A stretch of DNA of 64,000 bases from Shinisaurus crocodilurus (lineage: Eukaryota > Chordata > Lepidosauria > Squamata > Shinisauridae): NCBI GenBank assembly GCA_021292165.1, contig CM037878.1:236249546-236313545 (forward strand). Reading direction: 5' to 3'. The notes under the pieces are model-generated. The model saw nothing but the letters and a program-made list of their open reading frames with translations, did no database searches and had not been told where the DNA came from. Shown here piece by piece: positions 10,223-20,317 of the stretch; position 1 is the stretch's first letter, and each line of letters begins with the position of its first letter. Position numbers and translations under genes: made by a program.

Positions 10223-10300
10223 TCCACCAGAAGCAGGCCTTATGTAAAGCTAATGGGTCTTAATTGTCCATTCAAGAAAAAGTCACCCACAAATACTGTG
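10223..10300 (+). repeat. Interspersed repeat, copy 2 (pair with 4305-4382)
   Basis: It shares 'gtaaagctaatgggtctta' and the following 'ccattcaag' block with 4305-4382. Family not recognised. Confidence 0.6.
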
Positions 10301-11240
10301 TATTACAACAGGAATATCTCACAATACGTAGCTGCTAGGAACACTATAACAATTGCAAATAAGCTTAGAGGGAACAGGGAAGCTTGAGGCGAGTGGCAGT
10401 TGACATCATCCCTGTTACCCAAAAAGTCCTGGTGCTTTGATCCTGTGAGCCTTAGTTCCATTACACCACTGCTCCCTACATTACATTTTCTATAAGATTG
10501 CAAGCACATCCGAAGCCGAGGATGGGTAAAGATGGGTTTTCTTGTAGGAGAAAAGTACTTGTCTAAACTAGCCATGATTTAAGTTCAATGAAGTTCAAGG
10601 CAACCGAATACTGTCACAAATAAGTGGTAAGCATGCCAGAAACTCATCAGTTCCATGTCAGAAGATACTATCAAAACTCTTTCACATTCAGTGGTTCTGA
10701 CAATCTAAATGATTGGTAGTCAAACACAGAAAGCAAAGGCCTTTTCACAAGCATGTCTTGGGGGGTATTTTCACCACATTACCACCACTGTAACTCTCTT
10801 GGGTCTCTATTTTTATGCTAGTGTTTGAGTCCAGATATATGAACTACAGTTTCACGGGGACCTCCACAGAATGATTATTGATGACAACTGCATTAGGATT
10901 GTTTACTCTGAAGGTATTTGGAATAGATGTGTACATTGTTTTGACATCCTACCTTGCTAGAAAAAAGAGGTTTAGTCTACTTTCATTCTTTCTAAAATTG
11001 CCAACTCTTGCTCTAATATTTCATTAACACCATGACCTCATTTGTTTGGATTTGATTGCAGGCTTTTTGGTATCATATTTCTTTCACCAGACATATTTGA
11101 ACAACCAAGTGGAAATATGCCCAAAAATGAGATGATGAATTGAATTATATAAACGACCGGTCTACCTGCTTCGGCTAAAATCTGTTAAAGCAACCAGCCA
11201 CACAGAAAGAAAATGAAATTAAGTTTCTATTAAGCCATTA
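10301..11240. other. Unique AT-rich DNA
   Basis: No gene or repeat recognised. The stretch at 10940-11160 is low in repeats, but nothing in it can be named. Confidence 0.4.
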
Positions 11241-11241
11241 A

Positions 11242-11284
<43 letters not shown>

Positions 11285-11287
11285 TAA

Positions 11288-11327
<40 letters not shown>
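11241..11327. repeat. Palindromic (AAT)n/(ATT)n microsatellite
   Basis: About 14 AAT units are followed, after 'ataatat', by about 15 ATT units. The two halves are reverse complements, so the whole 87 bases can fold into one hairpin or cruciform. Confidence 0.9.
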
Positions 11328-11331
<4 letters not shown>

Positions 11332-11839
11332 CACTCCTTCGAATACAGTAGCAATCAGCAACTGCTTGCCATCCTGATACATAGTTGGCATGGCTTACGC
11401 TATTGATTTCATAGAATCATGGCCCCTAGTTAAAAAAAAAAAAAAGAACTGTGGCACTTGGTAGAATCTATGCTCAGTTCACTGAGGCCTCTTACTTTGC
11501 AGATGATGAAGAAATTCGAATTAGGGAATAGTTTATAATTGCTACCCTAGTAGCAATTTCTGGGTGGACGCAATGTTTTGGGTAGGGGGTCAGCAAACCA
11601 AACTTATCCATGGTGGTGCTCCTTCTAGGAGCTGTCAGGCACCATTTCCCCCCAGAAGTATATCAGAATGACACCATGTGATGATGTGGTGGAGGTGTTA
11701 TGAAAAGACCTCGGAGGAAAAGCATTGTGGGAAGACCACCACTGCCAAAGCATTGGTGACAGCATAAACAACAACAAAGATAACACACTGGTCTTTGGGG
11801 ATGCCTTCCTCCCCTCCCCCACATTGAAACTTATTTTTT

Positions 11840-12425
11840 CCCCTCAGAGCTTGCAGAAAAGGGCAACCAAAATTACCAGGGGACTGGAACAACCTTCCTA
11901 TGATGAAAGGTGACAGTGTTTGGGACTTTTTAGTTTAGAAAAATGAGGGCAAGGGAGGGGGAGACATGACAGAGGTTTATATATTATGTACGGTGTGGAG
12001 AAAATGGATAGAAGTTTTTCTCCCAATCTCATAAAACTAGAAGCTGGGGTCATCCAATGCAGTTGAATGGTGGGAAATTCAGGACAGACAAAAGCTAAGA
12101 CTTCTTTCACACAGCACATATTTAAACTATGGAATTTGCCACCACAAGATATGGTGATGCCCACCAACTTGGATGGCTTTAAAAGAGGGTGTGCGTTTTC
12201 AAATAGACAAATTCACAGAGGATAAGGCTACCAGTCATACTACCTCCAGGATCAGAAAAACCATGCCTCTGAATGCCAGTTGCTGGGGAACAACAGCAGG
12301 AGAGGGCTACTAACCTGCTTGTGAGCTTCCCATAGGCATCTGATTGGCCATTGTGGGAAACAGGATGCTGGACCTGGACTCAGTAAGCCTTTGGTCTGAT
12401 CCAGCAGGGCGTATGTTCTTAATTT
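11840..12425 (+). mobile_element. CR1-type LINE 3' end
   Basis: It opens with the end of a reverse-transcriptase frame: 'LQKRATKITRGLEQPSYDER' corresponds to the 'VQRRATRMIKGLETRPYEER' block of the CR1 at 15.4 kb. After a stop, degraded coding and 3' UTR run to 'ggtctgatccagcagggcgt' and 'atgttctta'. The final 200 bases match 40139-40550, another copy of the same family. It is 5'-truncated and mutated. Confidence 0.75.
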
Positions 12426-12573
12426 TTAGCTCAGCTACGGTATATATCACAACTGGTCTCAGAGAATAGTTTGCATAACAACTTTAACAGGTCTTCCACG
12501 GCACGGGTCTGGGATTTTCAAGAATAGCAAAGTACTTTAATCCTCAAGTGTAACTCAACCAAAGTGGGATGAC

Positions 12574-12825
12574 ATGAAGAGCCAGTGTGGCGTAGTGGTG
12601 AGAGTGTTGGACTGGGACTCGGGAGATCCGGGTTCTAGTCCCCACTCGGCCATGAAACTCACTGGGTGACTTTGGGCCAGTCATTGACTCTCAGCCTAAC
12701 CTACCTCACAGGGTTGTTGTGAGGATCAAATGGAGAGGAGGAGGAGGATTATGTAAGCCGCCTTGGGTTCCTTGTAGGAAAAGAGGCAGGGTATAAATGT
12801 AATAAATAAATAAATAAATGAAGAG
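12574..12825 (+). mobile_element. CORE-SINE with L2-like tail, copy 2
   Basis: Full-length copy with head boxes TGGCGTAGTGGTGAGAGTG and GGTTCTAGTCCC, the CORE-like middle and an (AAAT)n tail. The direct repeat ATGAAGAG at 12574-12581 and 12818-12825 is the probable target duplication; its last bases overlap the SINE start. Confidence 0.9.
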
Positions 12826-14199
12826 GGGAAATCAACAGAATTCAAGCCAACTGAAATTCCAGAAAGAAGAAAATTATGCAGGCAGAAGAGGACATGACTA
12901 ACTGGCCTGAATTATTCAAACTAATAACAGTGATAATTAGTACAAGATATAGTGTGATATCATAAAGGAATGGGAAGTGATTTATTCAGGAAACAAAGAA
13001 GCAGGTGATAAGTCCCATATCTATTTAAATTTATGAGACAGAGAAAATAAAAAAATCTTCTTGCAAACACAGTAAGTTATCACAACGAAGAGAAGAAAAA
13101 TGATCTAAGAAACAGGTAGAAGTACCAAAATGCATATTTAGCAATCTAATTAAATAATACAAAAAGCTATAGAGATAATGGACTCAAGGAGACAACCATA
13201 ATCACAAACAGCAGGTTCTGCATCTTTTAAATGATCAAACTATTTGTGAATCGGTGGAGCTTCTTTCAGCATTTTTTAAAAATGTTTTTTGTGAAAGAGA
13301 ATATTTTATGGTTATTGGTAAGTGTGGTATAATCAGTTCTGGGCATTTCCCCAGCATTGCTGGCTGACTAAAAATGTTGAAGTTTATTTATAGCTCATTC
13401 TAGTATAAATCCACTTTTGCTGTGACAAAAGGCAAATGTGGTTTTGCCCAATACTTAGCGTGGAACTGGAAGGGAAGGTACCACCTTGGTGCATCTTGCT
13501 CCAAGGCTCTCCTGACAGGGCCATTCAACTCCCTAAGCTACCATGTCGTGAAGCAGCGCATTGCATATCCATGCCCTAATCCCAGTACTGCCATACATGC
13601 ACCTGTGGAGTAGCTGCTGCTGTGACTGGGTCCTCGAACTACTGCAAAGGTACCTCTTCTTTGCACTTGGATCCTTAAGCTGTTCTGTGGCATTCATAAG
13701 AATAAGTGACAGCAATATAGAATTCAATTAGTGGTGGCTAGGCAATGGAATTTAGAGCCTCGCTATAGTCAGTCAATAAAAGATGTGCATTTGTGCAGAT
13801 TATGATGCCATGGCTTTTCTTCTGCCTCCATTATGAAAGAGTAGCTTACCCCCCACACACTTTAAGACTGTTAAGTGAGGGAATTCAGTTGCTACTCCTA
13901 TTAATGATGGGAGTATAATTGCTCATTAAAGGGGTATATTTCATGCTCCACTTAAAAATATTACTATTTCTCTTGACATTGCTGTCATAACCCTGTTAAG
14001 ACCTTGCATGATTTACCCTAACATTAATTTTTTTTTTTTGTTGGTGGTGGCTTCCCTTCAATTGCAATTTTTCCTGCCATTTCCACAATTTAATCAAGAT
14101 AGCTCACTTTGCAATTGGACTCAGATCTGTGAATGTCATGCCATTTTAGGGAAAAGGTAAACCTACAGTAAATGAAACATGCCTTTAACTTTCAATAGG
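12826..14199. other. Unique AT-rich DNA
   Basis: Nothing recognised. A poly-T run lies at about 14030. Short open frames at 13422-13727 have no motif. Confidence 0.4.
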
Positions 14200-14402
14200 G
14201 CATAGGAGAATAGCAATCTGCCTTATACTGAATTACTGAATCAAACCATTGATCTCTCTAGGCAAGTATTGTCTTCACTGGATGGGAATAGCTTGCCAGG
14301 ATCCAGATGGGGAGCTTTTCCAACCCTACCTGGAGATGCCAGAGGTTGAACCTGGGACCTTCTGCATGAAATTTGTGCTCTGCCTCTGAGCTGCAGTCCT
14401 TT
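14200..14402 (-). mobile_element. tRNA-derived SINE (second family), degraded copy
   Basis: Read on the minus strand the head is 'gcagctcagaggcagagc' (A-box) and 'aggttcaacctctgg' (B-box), after a tRNA-like spacer with 'catgcagaaggtccc'. The 3' part contains 'aaggcagattgctatt'. The next copy abuts at 14403. Confidence 0.75.
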
Positions 14403-14510
14403 AGGAACACAGGAAGCTGCCTTATACTGAATAAGACCATTGGTCCATCTAGCCCAGTATTGCAGACACCGACTGGCAGCAGCTCTCTGGGGTTTCAGGC
14501 AGGAGTTTAC
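14403..14510 (-). mobile_element. tRNA-derived SINE, 3' part (split by a hAT insertion)
   Basis: The minus strand reads '...gcagctgctgccagtc...aaggcagcttcctgtgttcc'. The other half, with the tRNA-like head, is at 15186-15275. The two halves are separated by the hAT element at 14511-15185 and are joined through its 8-bp duplication GAGTTTAC. Confidence 0.85.
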
Positions 14511-15185
14511 CAGGGATGTTGAAGAGTCCTTGGTTTCGAGTCACGAGTCGAGTCACGAGACTTTGGACCCGAGTCTCGAGTCCGAGTCCTTGGTCCAAGA
14601 TGGTGACTCACGAGTCACGAGTCACTCCCAAAGCTGACTCCACAAGTCCCTATTAAAACCAATGGGGGTTTTCCCAACAAAATAAAGCTATTTCAGATGT
14701 GCCTAGAACTTATTTAAGCCACACAAGTGTGCCTTCCCCCCCCCCAAAAAAAAAACTCTGCAACTGATTTTGGCAAGAACAGACCAGGCAGACAAACCCA
14801 AAATAACCAGACAGGCAGAGGTGGCAGGGAACCCCAAAACAGGCAGGCAGAGGCCTTTGTCTTGGACAATTCAAACTGTGGAACTGGTCAAAAAGAGACC
14901 AGGCAGGCAGAGGAGGCTGGGAACCCCAGACAGGCAGGCAGAGGCAGCCAAACCCAAAATGTCTGAAAGGTTGCATTTGAGAAAAATGATTTTAAAAAAT
15001 AAACTTGCTGTACTTCCTAAAACCTATCCATGTTGCATTTGAGGAACACGATTTTGGAACACGAGTCCTTGGTCTCGAGTCCCGAGTCGAGTCTCGAGTC
15101 CCATTAAAAATATTGGGACTCGAGTCAGAGGGGGGACTCAGTCCGACTCACGAGTCGAGTCCTGGAGTCTGAGTCCCCATCCCTG
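14511..15185 (-). mobile_element. hAT element family B, internally deleted
   Basis: It begins CAGGGATG and ends CATCCCTG, with a perfect 8-bp target duplication GAGTTTAC (14503-14510, 15186-15193). Both ends carry dense clusters of GAGTC/GACTC and CTCGAG motifs, likely transposase-binding subterminal repeats. The interior matches the 3' region of the longer copy at 37359-38338 in opposite orientation. At 15028-15056 it retains the last dozen codons of the transposase frame seen there. It is therefore a deletion derivative of the same family. Confidence 0.93.
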
Positions 15186-15275
15186 GAGTTTACCCAGCCC
15201 CACCAGGAGATGCCAAGGACTGAATCTGGGACCTTCTGCATGCAAAGCAGATGCTGTACCACTGAGCTACAGGCC
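15186..15275 (-). mobile_element. tRNA-derived SINE, head part (split by a hAT insertion)
   Basis: The minus strand reads TGTAGCTCAGTGGTACAGC (A-box), 'tttgcatgcagaaggtccc', then 'agattcagtccttgg' (B-box). The rest of the SINE is at 14403-14510. Confidence 0.88.
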
Positions 15276-15289
15276 CTTCCCTTCATGGG

Positions 15290-15366
15290 GCCATAGCTCA
15301 GGTGTTGTCAGGCCCCGCCTTAGCACAGAGGGAGATTCAAGGTCAGACACAGATTCTGCCTCTGGG
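15290..15366 (+). other. Left flank of the CR1 insertion; unidentified older element
   Basis: 'gtcaggccccgccttagcac...attctgcctctgggg' ends where the CR1 tail begins. The continuation on the other side of the CR1 starts near 18636 ('ctttcgagacgaggcgctgc'). The two flanks probably formed one older sequence, perhaps an LTR-type element. This is inferred from position and composition only. Confidence 0.35.
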
Positions 15367-15451
15367 GAATCATAGAATCATAGAAAAGTAGAGTTGGAAG
15401 GGGCCTACACGGCCATCGAGTCCAACCCCCTGCTCAATGCAGGAATCTAGG

Positions 15452-18322
15452 TCAAAGCATCTCTGACAGATGTCTGTCCAGCTGCACCTTGAATGCCTCC
15501 AGAGTGGGAGAGCCCACAACCTCCCTAGGTAGTTGATTCCATTGTCTTATTGCTCTGACAGTCAGGAAATTTTTCCTGATGTTTAGGTGGAATCTAGGTT
15601 CCTGTAACTTGAGCCCATTATTCCGTGTCCTGCAAACTGGGGTGAAGGAGAAGAGATCTTTGCCCTCCTCTGTGTGACATCCCTTCAAGTACTGGAAGAG
15701 TGCGATCATATCTCCCCTCAGTCTCCTCTTCTGAAGGCTAAACATGCCCAGTTCTTTCAGTCTCTCCTCATAGGGCCTTGTTTCCAGTCCCTTTATCATC
15801 CTTGTTGCCCTCCTCTGAACCCTCTCCAGTTTGTCTATGTCCTTCTTAAAGTGAGGTGCCCAGAACTGGACGCAGTACTCAAGATGAGGCCTAACCAGTG
15901 CCGAGTAAAGGGGAATTATCACTTCCCGCGATTTGGAAGCTATACTTCTATTAATACAGCCCAAAATTGCATTTGCCTTCTTTGCAGCCACGTCGCATTG
16001 CTGGCTCATATTCAGTTTGTGATCTACCACAATTCCAAGATCCTTCTCACTTGTAGTATTGTTGAGCCAAGTGTCCCCCATTCTGTAACTCTGCATTTGG
16101 TTTCCTCTCCCTAGGTGCAGCACTTGGCATTTATCCCTATTAAATTTCATTCTGTTGTTTTCGGCCCAGCGCTCCAGCCTATCGAGGTCACTTTGGATTT
16201 TGTTTCTGTCTTCCAGAGTATTAGCTGTTCCACCCAACTTTGTGTCATCTGCAAATTTGATAAGCATTCCCTGTACCTCCTCATCCAAGTCATTAATAAA
16301 AATGTTGAAGAGCACCGGGCCCAGGACCGAGCCCTGTGGTACCCCGCTCGTTACCTCTCCCCAGTTTGAGAAGGAACCATTGATAAGCACTCTTTGAGTC
16401 CGATTCTTTAGCCAATTGTGGATCCACCTGATAGTTGTTCCATCTAGCCCACTCTTAGCTAGCTTACTAATCAGGATATCATGAGGCACTTTGTCGAAAG
16501 CTTTGCTGAAGTCCAGGTATATAATGTCCACAGCATTCCCACAGTCCACAAGGGAGGTTACCCGATCAAAAAATGAGATCAGATTAGTCTGACAGGATTT
16601 GTTCTTGACAAATCCATGCTGGCTTCTAGTAATCACTGCATTGTTTTCAAGGTGCTTGCAGACTGACTTCTTTATAATCTGCTCCAAAATCTTCCCGGGG
16701 ATTGATGTCAGACTGACTGGCCTATAGTTCCCAGGTTCCTCCTTCTTGCCCTTTTTGAAGATGGGAACAACATTTGCCCTCCTCCAGTCGTCTGGCACTT
16801 CACCTGTCCTCCATGATTTCTCAAAGATAATAGACAGTGGTTCTGAGAGTTCTTCTGCCAGTTCCTTTATTACTCTAGGATGCAGCTCCTCAGGCCCTGG
16901 AGATTTAAACTCGCTCAGAGTAATCAGGTGCTCCTTGACCATTTGCCTATCAATCTCAAGCTGCAATTCTGCCCCTTCAGTCTGCACTTCAGGTTTGCCA
17001 GGGGGGTCATAGACCCTCTTTTGGGAGAAGACCGAGCCGAAGTAGGAATTGAACACTTCTGCCTTTTCTTTGTCTTCTGTTATCAATTTGCCATCCTCAT
17101 CGCGTAGTTGAACCACCAGTTCTTTCTTCTGTCTTTTACTGTGCATGTATCTGAAGAAAGCTTTTTTGTTGCTTTTAGCATTCCTCGCTAACCTTAGCTC
17201 ATTCTCAGCTTTAGCCTTCCTGACACTATTCCTGCAGTTCTGTGCTACCTGCCTGTACTCTTCCCTTGTAGCCTGTCCTTCCTTCCACTTCCTATACGTG
17301 TCCTTTTTTGTTTTCAGGTCATCTTTGAGTTTATTGTGAAGCCACATTGGCTTCTTCTGTTGCCCTCTGCCTTTTTTCCTTGTGGGAATTGTTTGCAATT
17401 GTGCCTTTAAAATTTCCTTTTTTAAAAACTCCCACCCCTCCTGGGCTCCCTTTCTCGTGAGAGTCACATGCCATGGGATCTTACTAATCATTGTTCTGAG
17501 TTTGTTAAAATTGGCTTTCCTAAAATCCAGGGTACGTGTTTGGCTACACTCAGCTTTTGCTTCTGTTAGAATCAAGAACTCAAGTATAACATGGTCACTT
17601 TCCCCCAGAGTTCCCGAAACTGCCACTTTATCCACTAACTCGTCTCTGTTGGTTAGAATCAGGTCAAGGATAGCCGATCCTCTAGTTCCTTCCTCCACTT
17701 TCTGTAGGAGGAAGTTATCAGCAGCACAGCTCAGGAATTTCTTGGAGGGGCCATGTTTGGCTGAATAAGTCTCCCAACAGATATCAGGGAAATTGAAGTC
17801 CCCCATTACTACCACATCGTGCCTCCTTGAAACAATGGCAGTTTGCTTTTCAAAAGTTCCATCCTCGTCTTCTCCTTGATTGGGTGGTCGGTAGTAGACT
17901 CCAACCGCCATGTTCGTTTTATTCTTTGCCCCCTTTATTTTAACCCAGATGCTCTCAATGGGGCTGCCAAGCTCCTCTTCCTGTATCTCTGTGCAGAGAT
18001 ACGTATTTTTAACATACAGTGCAACTCCACCTCCCTTTCTGTTGCTTCTGTTCCTTTTGAACAAGTTATACCCTTCAATTGCTGTATTCCAGTCATGGGA
18101 GTCATCCCACCAGGTTTCAGTTATCCCTATCAAGTCGTACTTGCCCTCATGTATCAAGAGTTCAAGTTCGTCTTGTTTATTGCCCATACTCCGGGCATTA
18201 GTATAGAGACATTGAAGACTATGTGCTTTATAGTCCGACTTTCCCCCTACATTTTGTGGTAGACTATCAATGGGCACCGCTGGAGCTGTTCTCTCCATTG
18301 TGGCATAGAGGCCTTCTTCCAT
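15452..18322 (-). CDS. CR1 ORF2: endonuclease-reverse transcriptase
   Basis: A 956-codon uninterrupted frame. The N-terminal APE-type endonuclease has YTNARSM (N42), ITETWW (E69), GDFNFPDICW (D175, N177) and SDH (D243, H244). The reverse transcriptase has PIFKKG and NYRPVSL near 521-539, YLDFSKAFD (D605), GVPQGSVLGP (661-670) and the catalytic FADD (691-694). The C-terminal region includes VQRRATRMIKGLE. The endonuclease would nick target DNA and the RT would copy the element RNA there (target-primed reverse transcription). All key residues are present and the length fits CR1 ORF2. The first Met lies 38 bases after the ORF1 stop, a plausible start. It is a mobile-element gene, not a host gene. 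Confidence 0.95.
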   Translation of the reverse strand: MEEGLYATMERTAPAVPIDSLPQNVGGKSDYKAHSLQCLYTNARSMGNKQDELELLIHEGKYDLIGITETWWDDSHDWNTAIEGYNLFKRNRSNRKGGGVALYVKNTYLCTEIQEEELGSPIESIWVKIKGAKNKTNMAVGVYYRPPNQGEDEDGTFEKQTAIVSRRHDVVVMGDFNFPDICWETYSAKHGPSKKFLSCAADNFLLQKVEEGTRGSAILDLILTNRDELVDKVAVSGTLGESDHVILEFLILTEAKAECSQTRTLDFRKANFNKLRTMISKIPWHVTLTRKGAQEGWEFLKKEILKAQLQTIPTRKKGRGQQKKPMWLHNKLKDDLKTKKDTYRKWKEGQATREEYRQVAQNCRNSVRKAKAENELRLARNAKSNKKAFFRYMHSKRQKKELVVQLRDEDGKLITEDKEKAEVFNSYFGSVFSQKRVYDPPGKPEVQTEGAELQLEIDRQMVKEHLITLSEFKSPGPEELHPRVIKELAEELSEPLSIIFEKSWRTGEVPDDWRRANVVPIFKKGKKEEPGNYRPVSLTSIPGKILEQIIKKSVCKHLENNAVITRSQHGFVKNKSCQTNLISFFDRVTSLVDCGNAVDIIYLDFSKAFDKVPHDILISKLAKSGLDGTTIRWIHNWLKNRTQRVLINGSFSNWGEVTSGVPQGSVLGPVLFNIFINDLDEEVQGMLIKFADDTKLGGTANTLEDRNKIQSDLDRLERWAENNRMKFNRDKCQVLHLGRGNQMQSYRMGDTWLNNTTSEKDLGIVVDHKLNMSQQCDVAAKKANAILGCINRSIASKSREVIIPLYSALVRPHLEYCVQFWAPHFKKDIDKLERVQRRATRMIKGLETRPYEERLKELGMFSLQKRRLRGDMIALFQYLKGCHTEEGKDLFSFTPVCRTRNNGLKLQEPRFHLNIRKNFLTVRAIRQWNQLPREVVGSPTLEAFKVQLDRHLSEML

Positions 18323-18360
18323 TGGTACCCCCGAGTTTATGTCTCCCTCCCCTGTTGGAT

Positions 18361-18624
18361 TCAGTTTAAAGCCCTCCTGATTAAGTTCCTCATGCTGTGG
18401 CCAAACACATTCTTCCCAGTCCTTGTGAGGTGCAACCCATCCTTTGCCAGCAGTCCATCTTCCAGGAAGCGTAGCCCGTGGTCCCAGAATCCAAATCCCT
18501 CACGTCGGCTCCACCTTCGTAGCCAGTCATTCACTCGGAGTATTTTTCTTTCCCTTTCTATGCCTCTTCCAAGTACTGGAAGGATGGATGAGAAAACTAT
18601 CTGGGCCCCGAAGAGCTGGGAGAG
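18361..18624 (-). pseudogene. CR1 ORF1 C-terminal fragment (SGNH/GDSL esterase-like)
   Basis: About 87 codons, open to a stop at 18361. They include AQIVFSSILPVLGRG and, near the end, KDGLHLTRTGKNVFG. The D-x-L-H signature corresponds to the catalytic Asp/His block of SGNH hydrolases, which are known in ORF1 of CR1 elements. The N-terminal part, with the catalytic Ser, is missing: a stop lies at 18625-18627 and the homology ends near 18635. The fragment lies 38 bases upstream of ORF2 on the same strand. Confidence 0.8.
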
Positions 18625-18635
18625 TCAGCTCCAGC

Positions 18636-18935
18636 TGTGGGGCTTTCGAGACGAGGCGCTGCAGTCATGCCAGGCCTCCCACCGCCCAGTGAACAGGGGG
18701 AGGGAGAGACAATAGAGACCGAGTCAGTTAACTCTCCTCAGCTGGGCAACTTGGCCTTGGACAGAGCTTACCCTTATCAGTCAGGGACTTCATCCATGGC
18801 AACTGAGCAACAGGAGGCAGTCTCTCCAGGGAAGGGGGTTTCTGAGATGGGTCTATTAGTAAGGTGTCAGCAAAAGAGGGCAGACAGAAATGCCCTGTCC
18901 GGAGAAGTCATAGGTTGAGGAGCTGGTTTCCATGT
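18636..18935 (+). other. Right flank of the CR1; possible coding remnant of an older element
   Basis: A 93-codon frame (18637-18918) is rich in Glu, Ser and Gln and includes 'NSPQLGNLALDRAYPYQSG'. Its style resembles the acidic spacer of the unidentified frame at 47016-47318. It may be the end of a retroelement polyprotein. No domain recognised. Confidence 0.3.
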
Positions 18936-19599
18936 CAGGATCCAATCTCAGACAGTGACTCCTAGTAGTGCCTCCTCTCACTGTATATACTGTAAACTCA
19001 GGTAGTTCCACAGGCCCATTGTAGGTGACAATGCTCCATCATTCTGAACTACTTCCCTCATCCTTGGATTTCTGCCATGTTTGTGGGATTTTGCTGAGCG
19101 GACTTTGTATGACACAACTGGATGGTGATTTTGTATTGCTGGGCATTGATTGCCTCCAAGGGAGCAATTCACTGGTCAAGTGGATTGCACCAATAAAGGA
19201 CTGTCTCTAAGACCGATTGCCATCTTGGGGACGGGGATGAATGGGACAAGTGTGGGACCTGCAAGTGTTGGGGTGCCTTGTACAAGAGGCCTGTGTTTTG
19301 GCATACACATGCTTACTCCTTAAAAGCACCATATCTCTATCCAACTGAATTCCACTTTGTGAAAAAAATCATTAGCGGCATTGTAAAAATTGTACCAGCG
19401 TGCTGTGTGTACGTATGGAAAGGGGGATTGCAGCTCATCATTAGGGATGACATGGGTTGTATCCAATCAGGTGCCAACAACATGCACTCAAGCAGCAACA
19501 AGGATACTGGCTAGAGGAAACATTGGGTTCAATCAGTAATCTCTAACCCTGATGTTGGGAAAACAGCAACAGAAGTAGAAACTGGAGGAAAGACATTGA
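18936..19599. other. Unique DNA
   Basis: No gene or repeat recognised between the CR1 flank and the SINE at 19600. Confidence 0.4.
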
Positions 19600-19823
19600 A
19601 AGCCAGTGTAGTGTAATGGTTACAGTGTTGGACTGGGACTTGGGAGATCTGAGTTCTAGCCCCCACTCAGCCATGAAGCTCACTGGGTGACTTTGGGCCA
19701 GTCACTGACTCTCATCCTAACCTACCTCACAGGGTTGTTGTGAGGATAAAATGGAGAGGATTTGTAAGCTGCCTTGGGTTCCTTGCAGGAAAAAAGGTGG
19801 GGTATAAATATAATAAATAAATC
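19600..19823 (+). mobile_element. CORE-SINE with L2-like tail, copy 3
   Basis: The head is 'agccagtgtagtgtaatggttacagtg', B-box-like GAGTTCTAGCCCC, then the CORE-like middle and '...ggtataaatataataaataaat'. It has a short deletion in the 3' part ('gagaggatttgtaagctgcc') compared with copies 1 and 2. Confidence 0.88.
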
Positions 19824-19831
19824 TATCTATT

Positions 19832-19990
19832 TCTCTATTGTATTTCTATACCACTTTTCTGAAACCAACCAAGGCAGTTTACAAAAATTTCAGAACATAA
19901 AACAACCAAATAAAAGCATAGTAAAACATTAAAAACAACATTTAAAAGCCACAATAACCATAATAACCTGTGTATCTTGCACCAATTATG
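19832..19990 (-). mobile_element. L2-like LINE 3' end fragment
   Basis: The minus strand ends in 'ctgccttggttggtttcaga', 'aaagtggtatagaaatacaa'. The upstream AT-rich UTR with repeated 'aaaacat' is typical of L2 3' ends in this window. Confidence 0.5.
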
Positions 19991-20299
19991 AAAATTCCTC
20001 AATTTCCTTTAAAAAGATTCAAGCATGGTGAACAGCAGAATACCCTTTCCATCTGTCACATCAAAAGGGTCAATTATCTTTTTTTATCTATATTTTATTT
20101 TATAGAAACTATGTAATAATGCTTTTTATTATGAGGGATCAGGAAGCCAACAAATTTGCAGAGATAGTATGGTGTTCTGTAATGCTCACTAAGCTGAATT
20201 GCTTGGAAATTGACGATGATGTCATTTAAGCACGTACGATAAATGCCTCCGAATACTACCAAGATATATGTTCATATACTCCTCCTCTTCTATCATACC

Positions 20300-20317
20300 G
20301 GGGGGGGGGGGGGGGGG
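20300..20317. repeat. Poly-G run (18 G)
   Basis: Eighteen consecutive G after 'atacc'. Homopolymer length may be a sequencing estimate. It could form a G-quadruplex. Confidence 0.85.

Larger units (their letters stand above)
15367..18635 (-). mobile_element. CR1 non-LTR retrotransposon, 5'-truncated
   Basis: The minus-strand element consists of the ORF1 C-terminal part (18361-18624), a 38-bp spacer, complete ORF2 (15452-18322) and a short 3' UTR. It ends in 'ttctatgattctatgatt', the octamer-type terminus typical of CR1. No poly(A) tail, as expected. The flanks end in 'tctgggg' on the left and 'gtgggg' on the right, a possible short target duplication. The intact ORF2 suggests a fairly recent insertion. 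Confidence 0.9.

Noticed and set aside
15186..15275. Real tRNA gene on the minus strand
   Set aside because: A- and B-boxes are present, but no acceptor stem pairing or complete cloverleaf is evident, and the same sequence recurs as a dispersed SINE.
15674..18262. Plus-strand frames across the CR1 region
   Set aside because: Shadows of the 956-codon minus-strand ORF2.
15452..18322. Host gene for an endonuclease/reverse transcriptase
   Set aside because: Order of domains, 3' octamer-type end and adjacent ORF1 show a CR1 retrotransposon.
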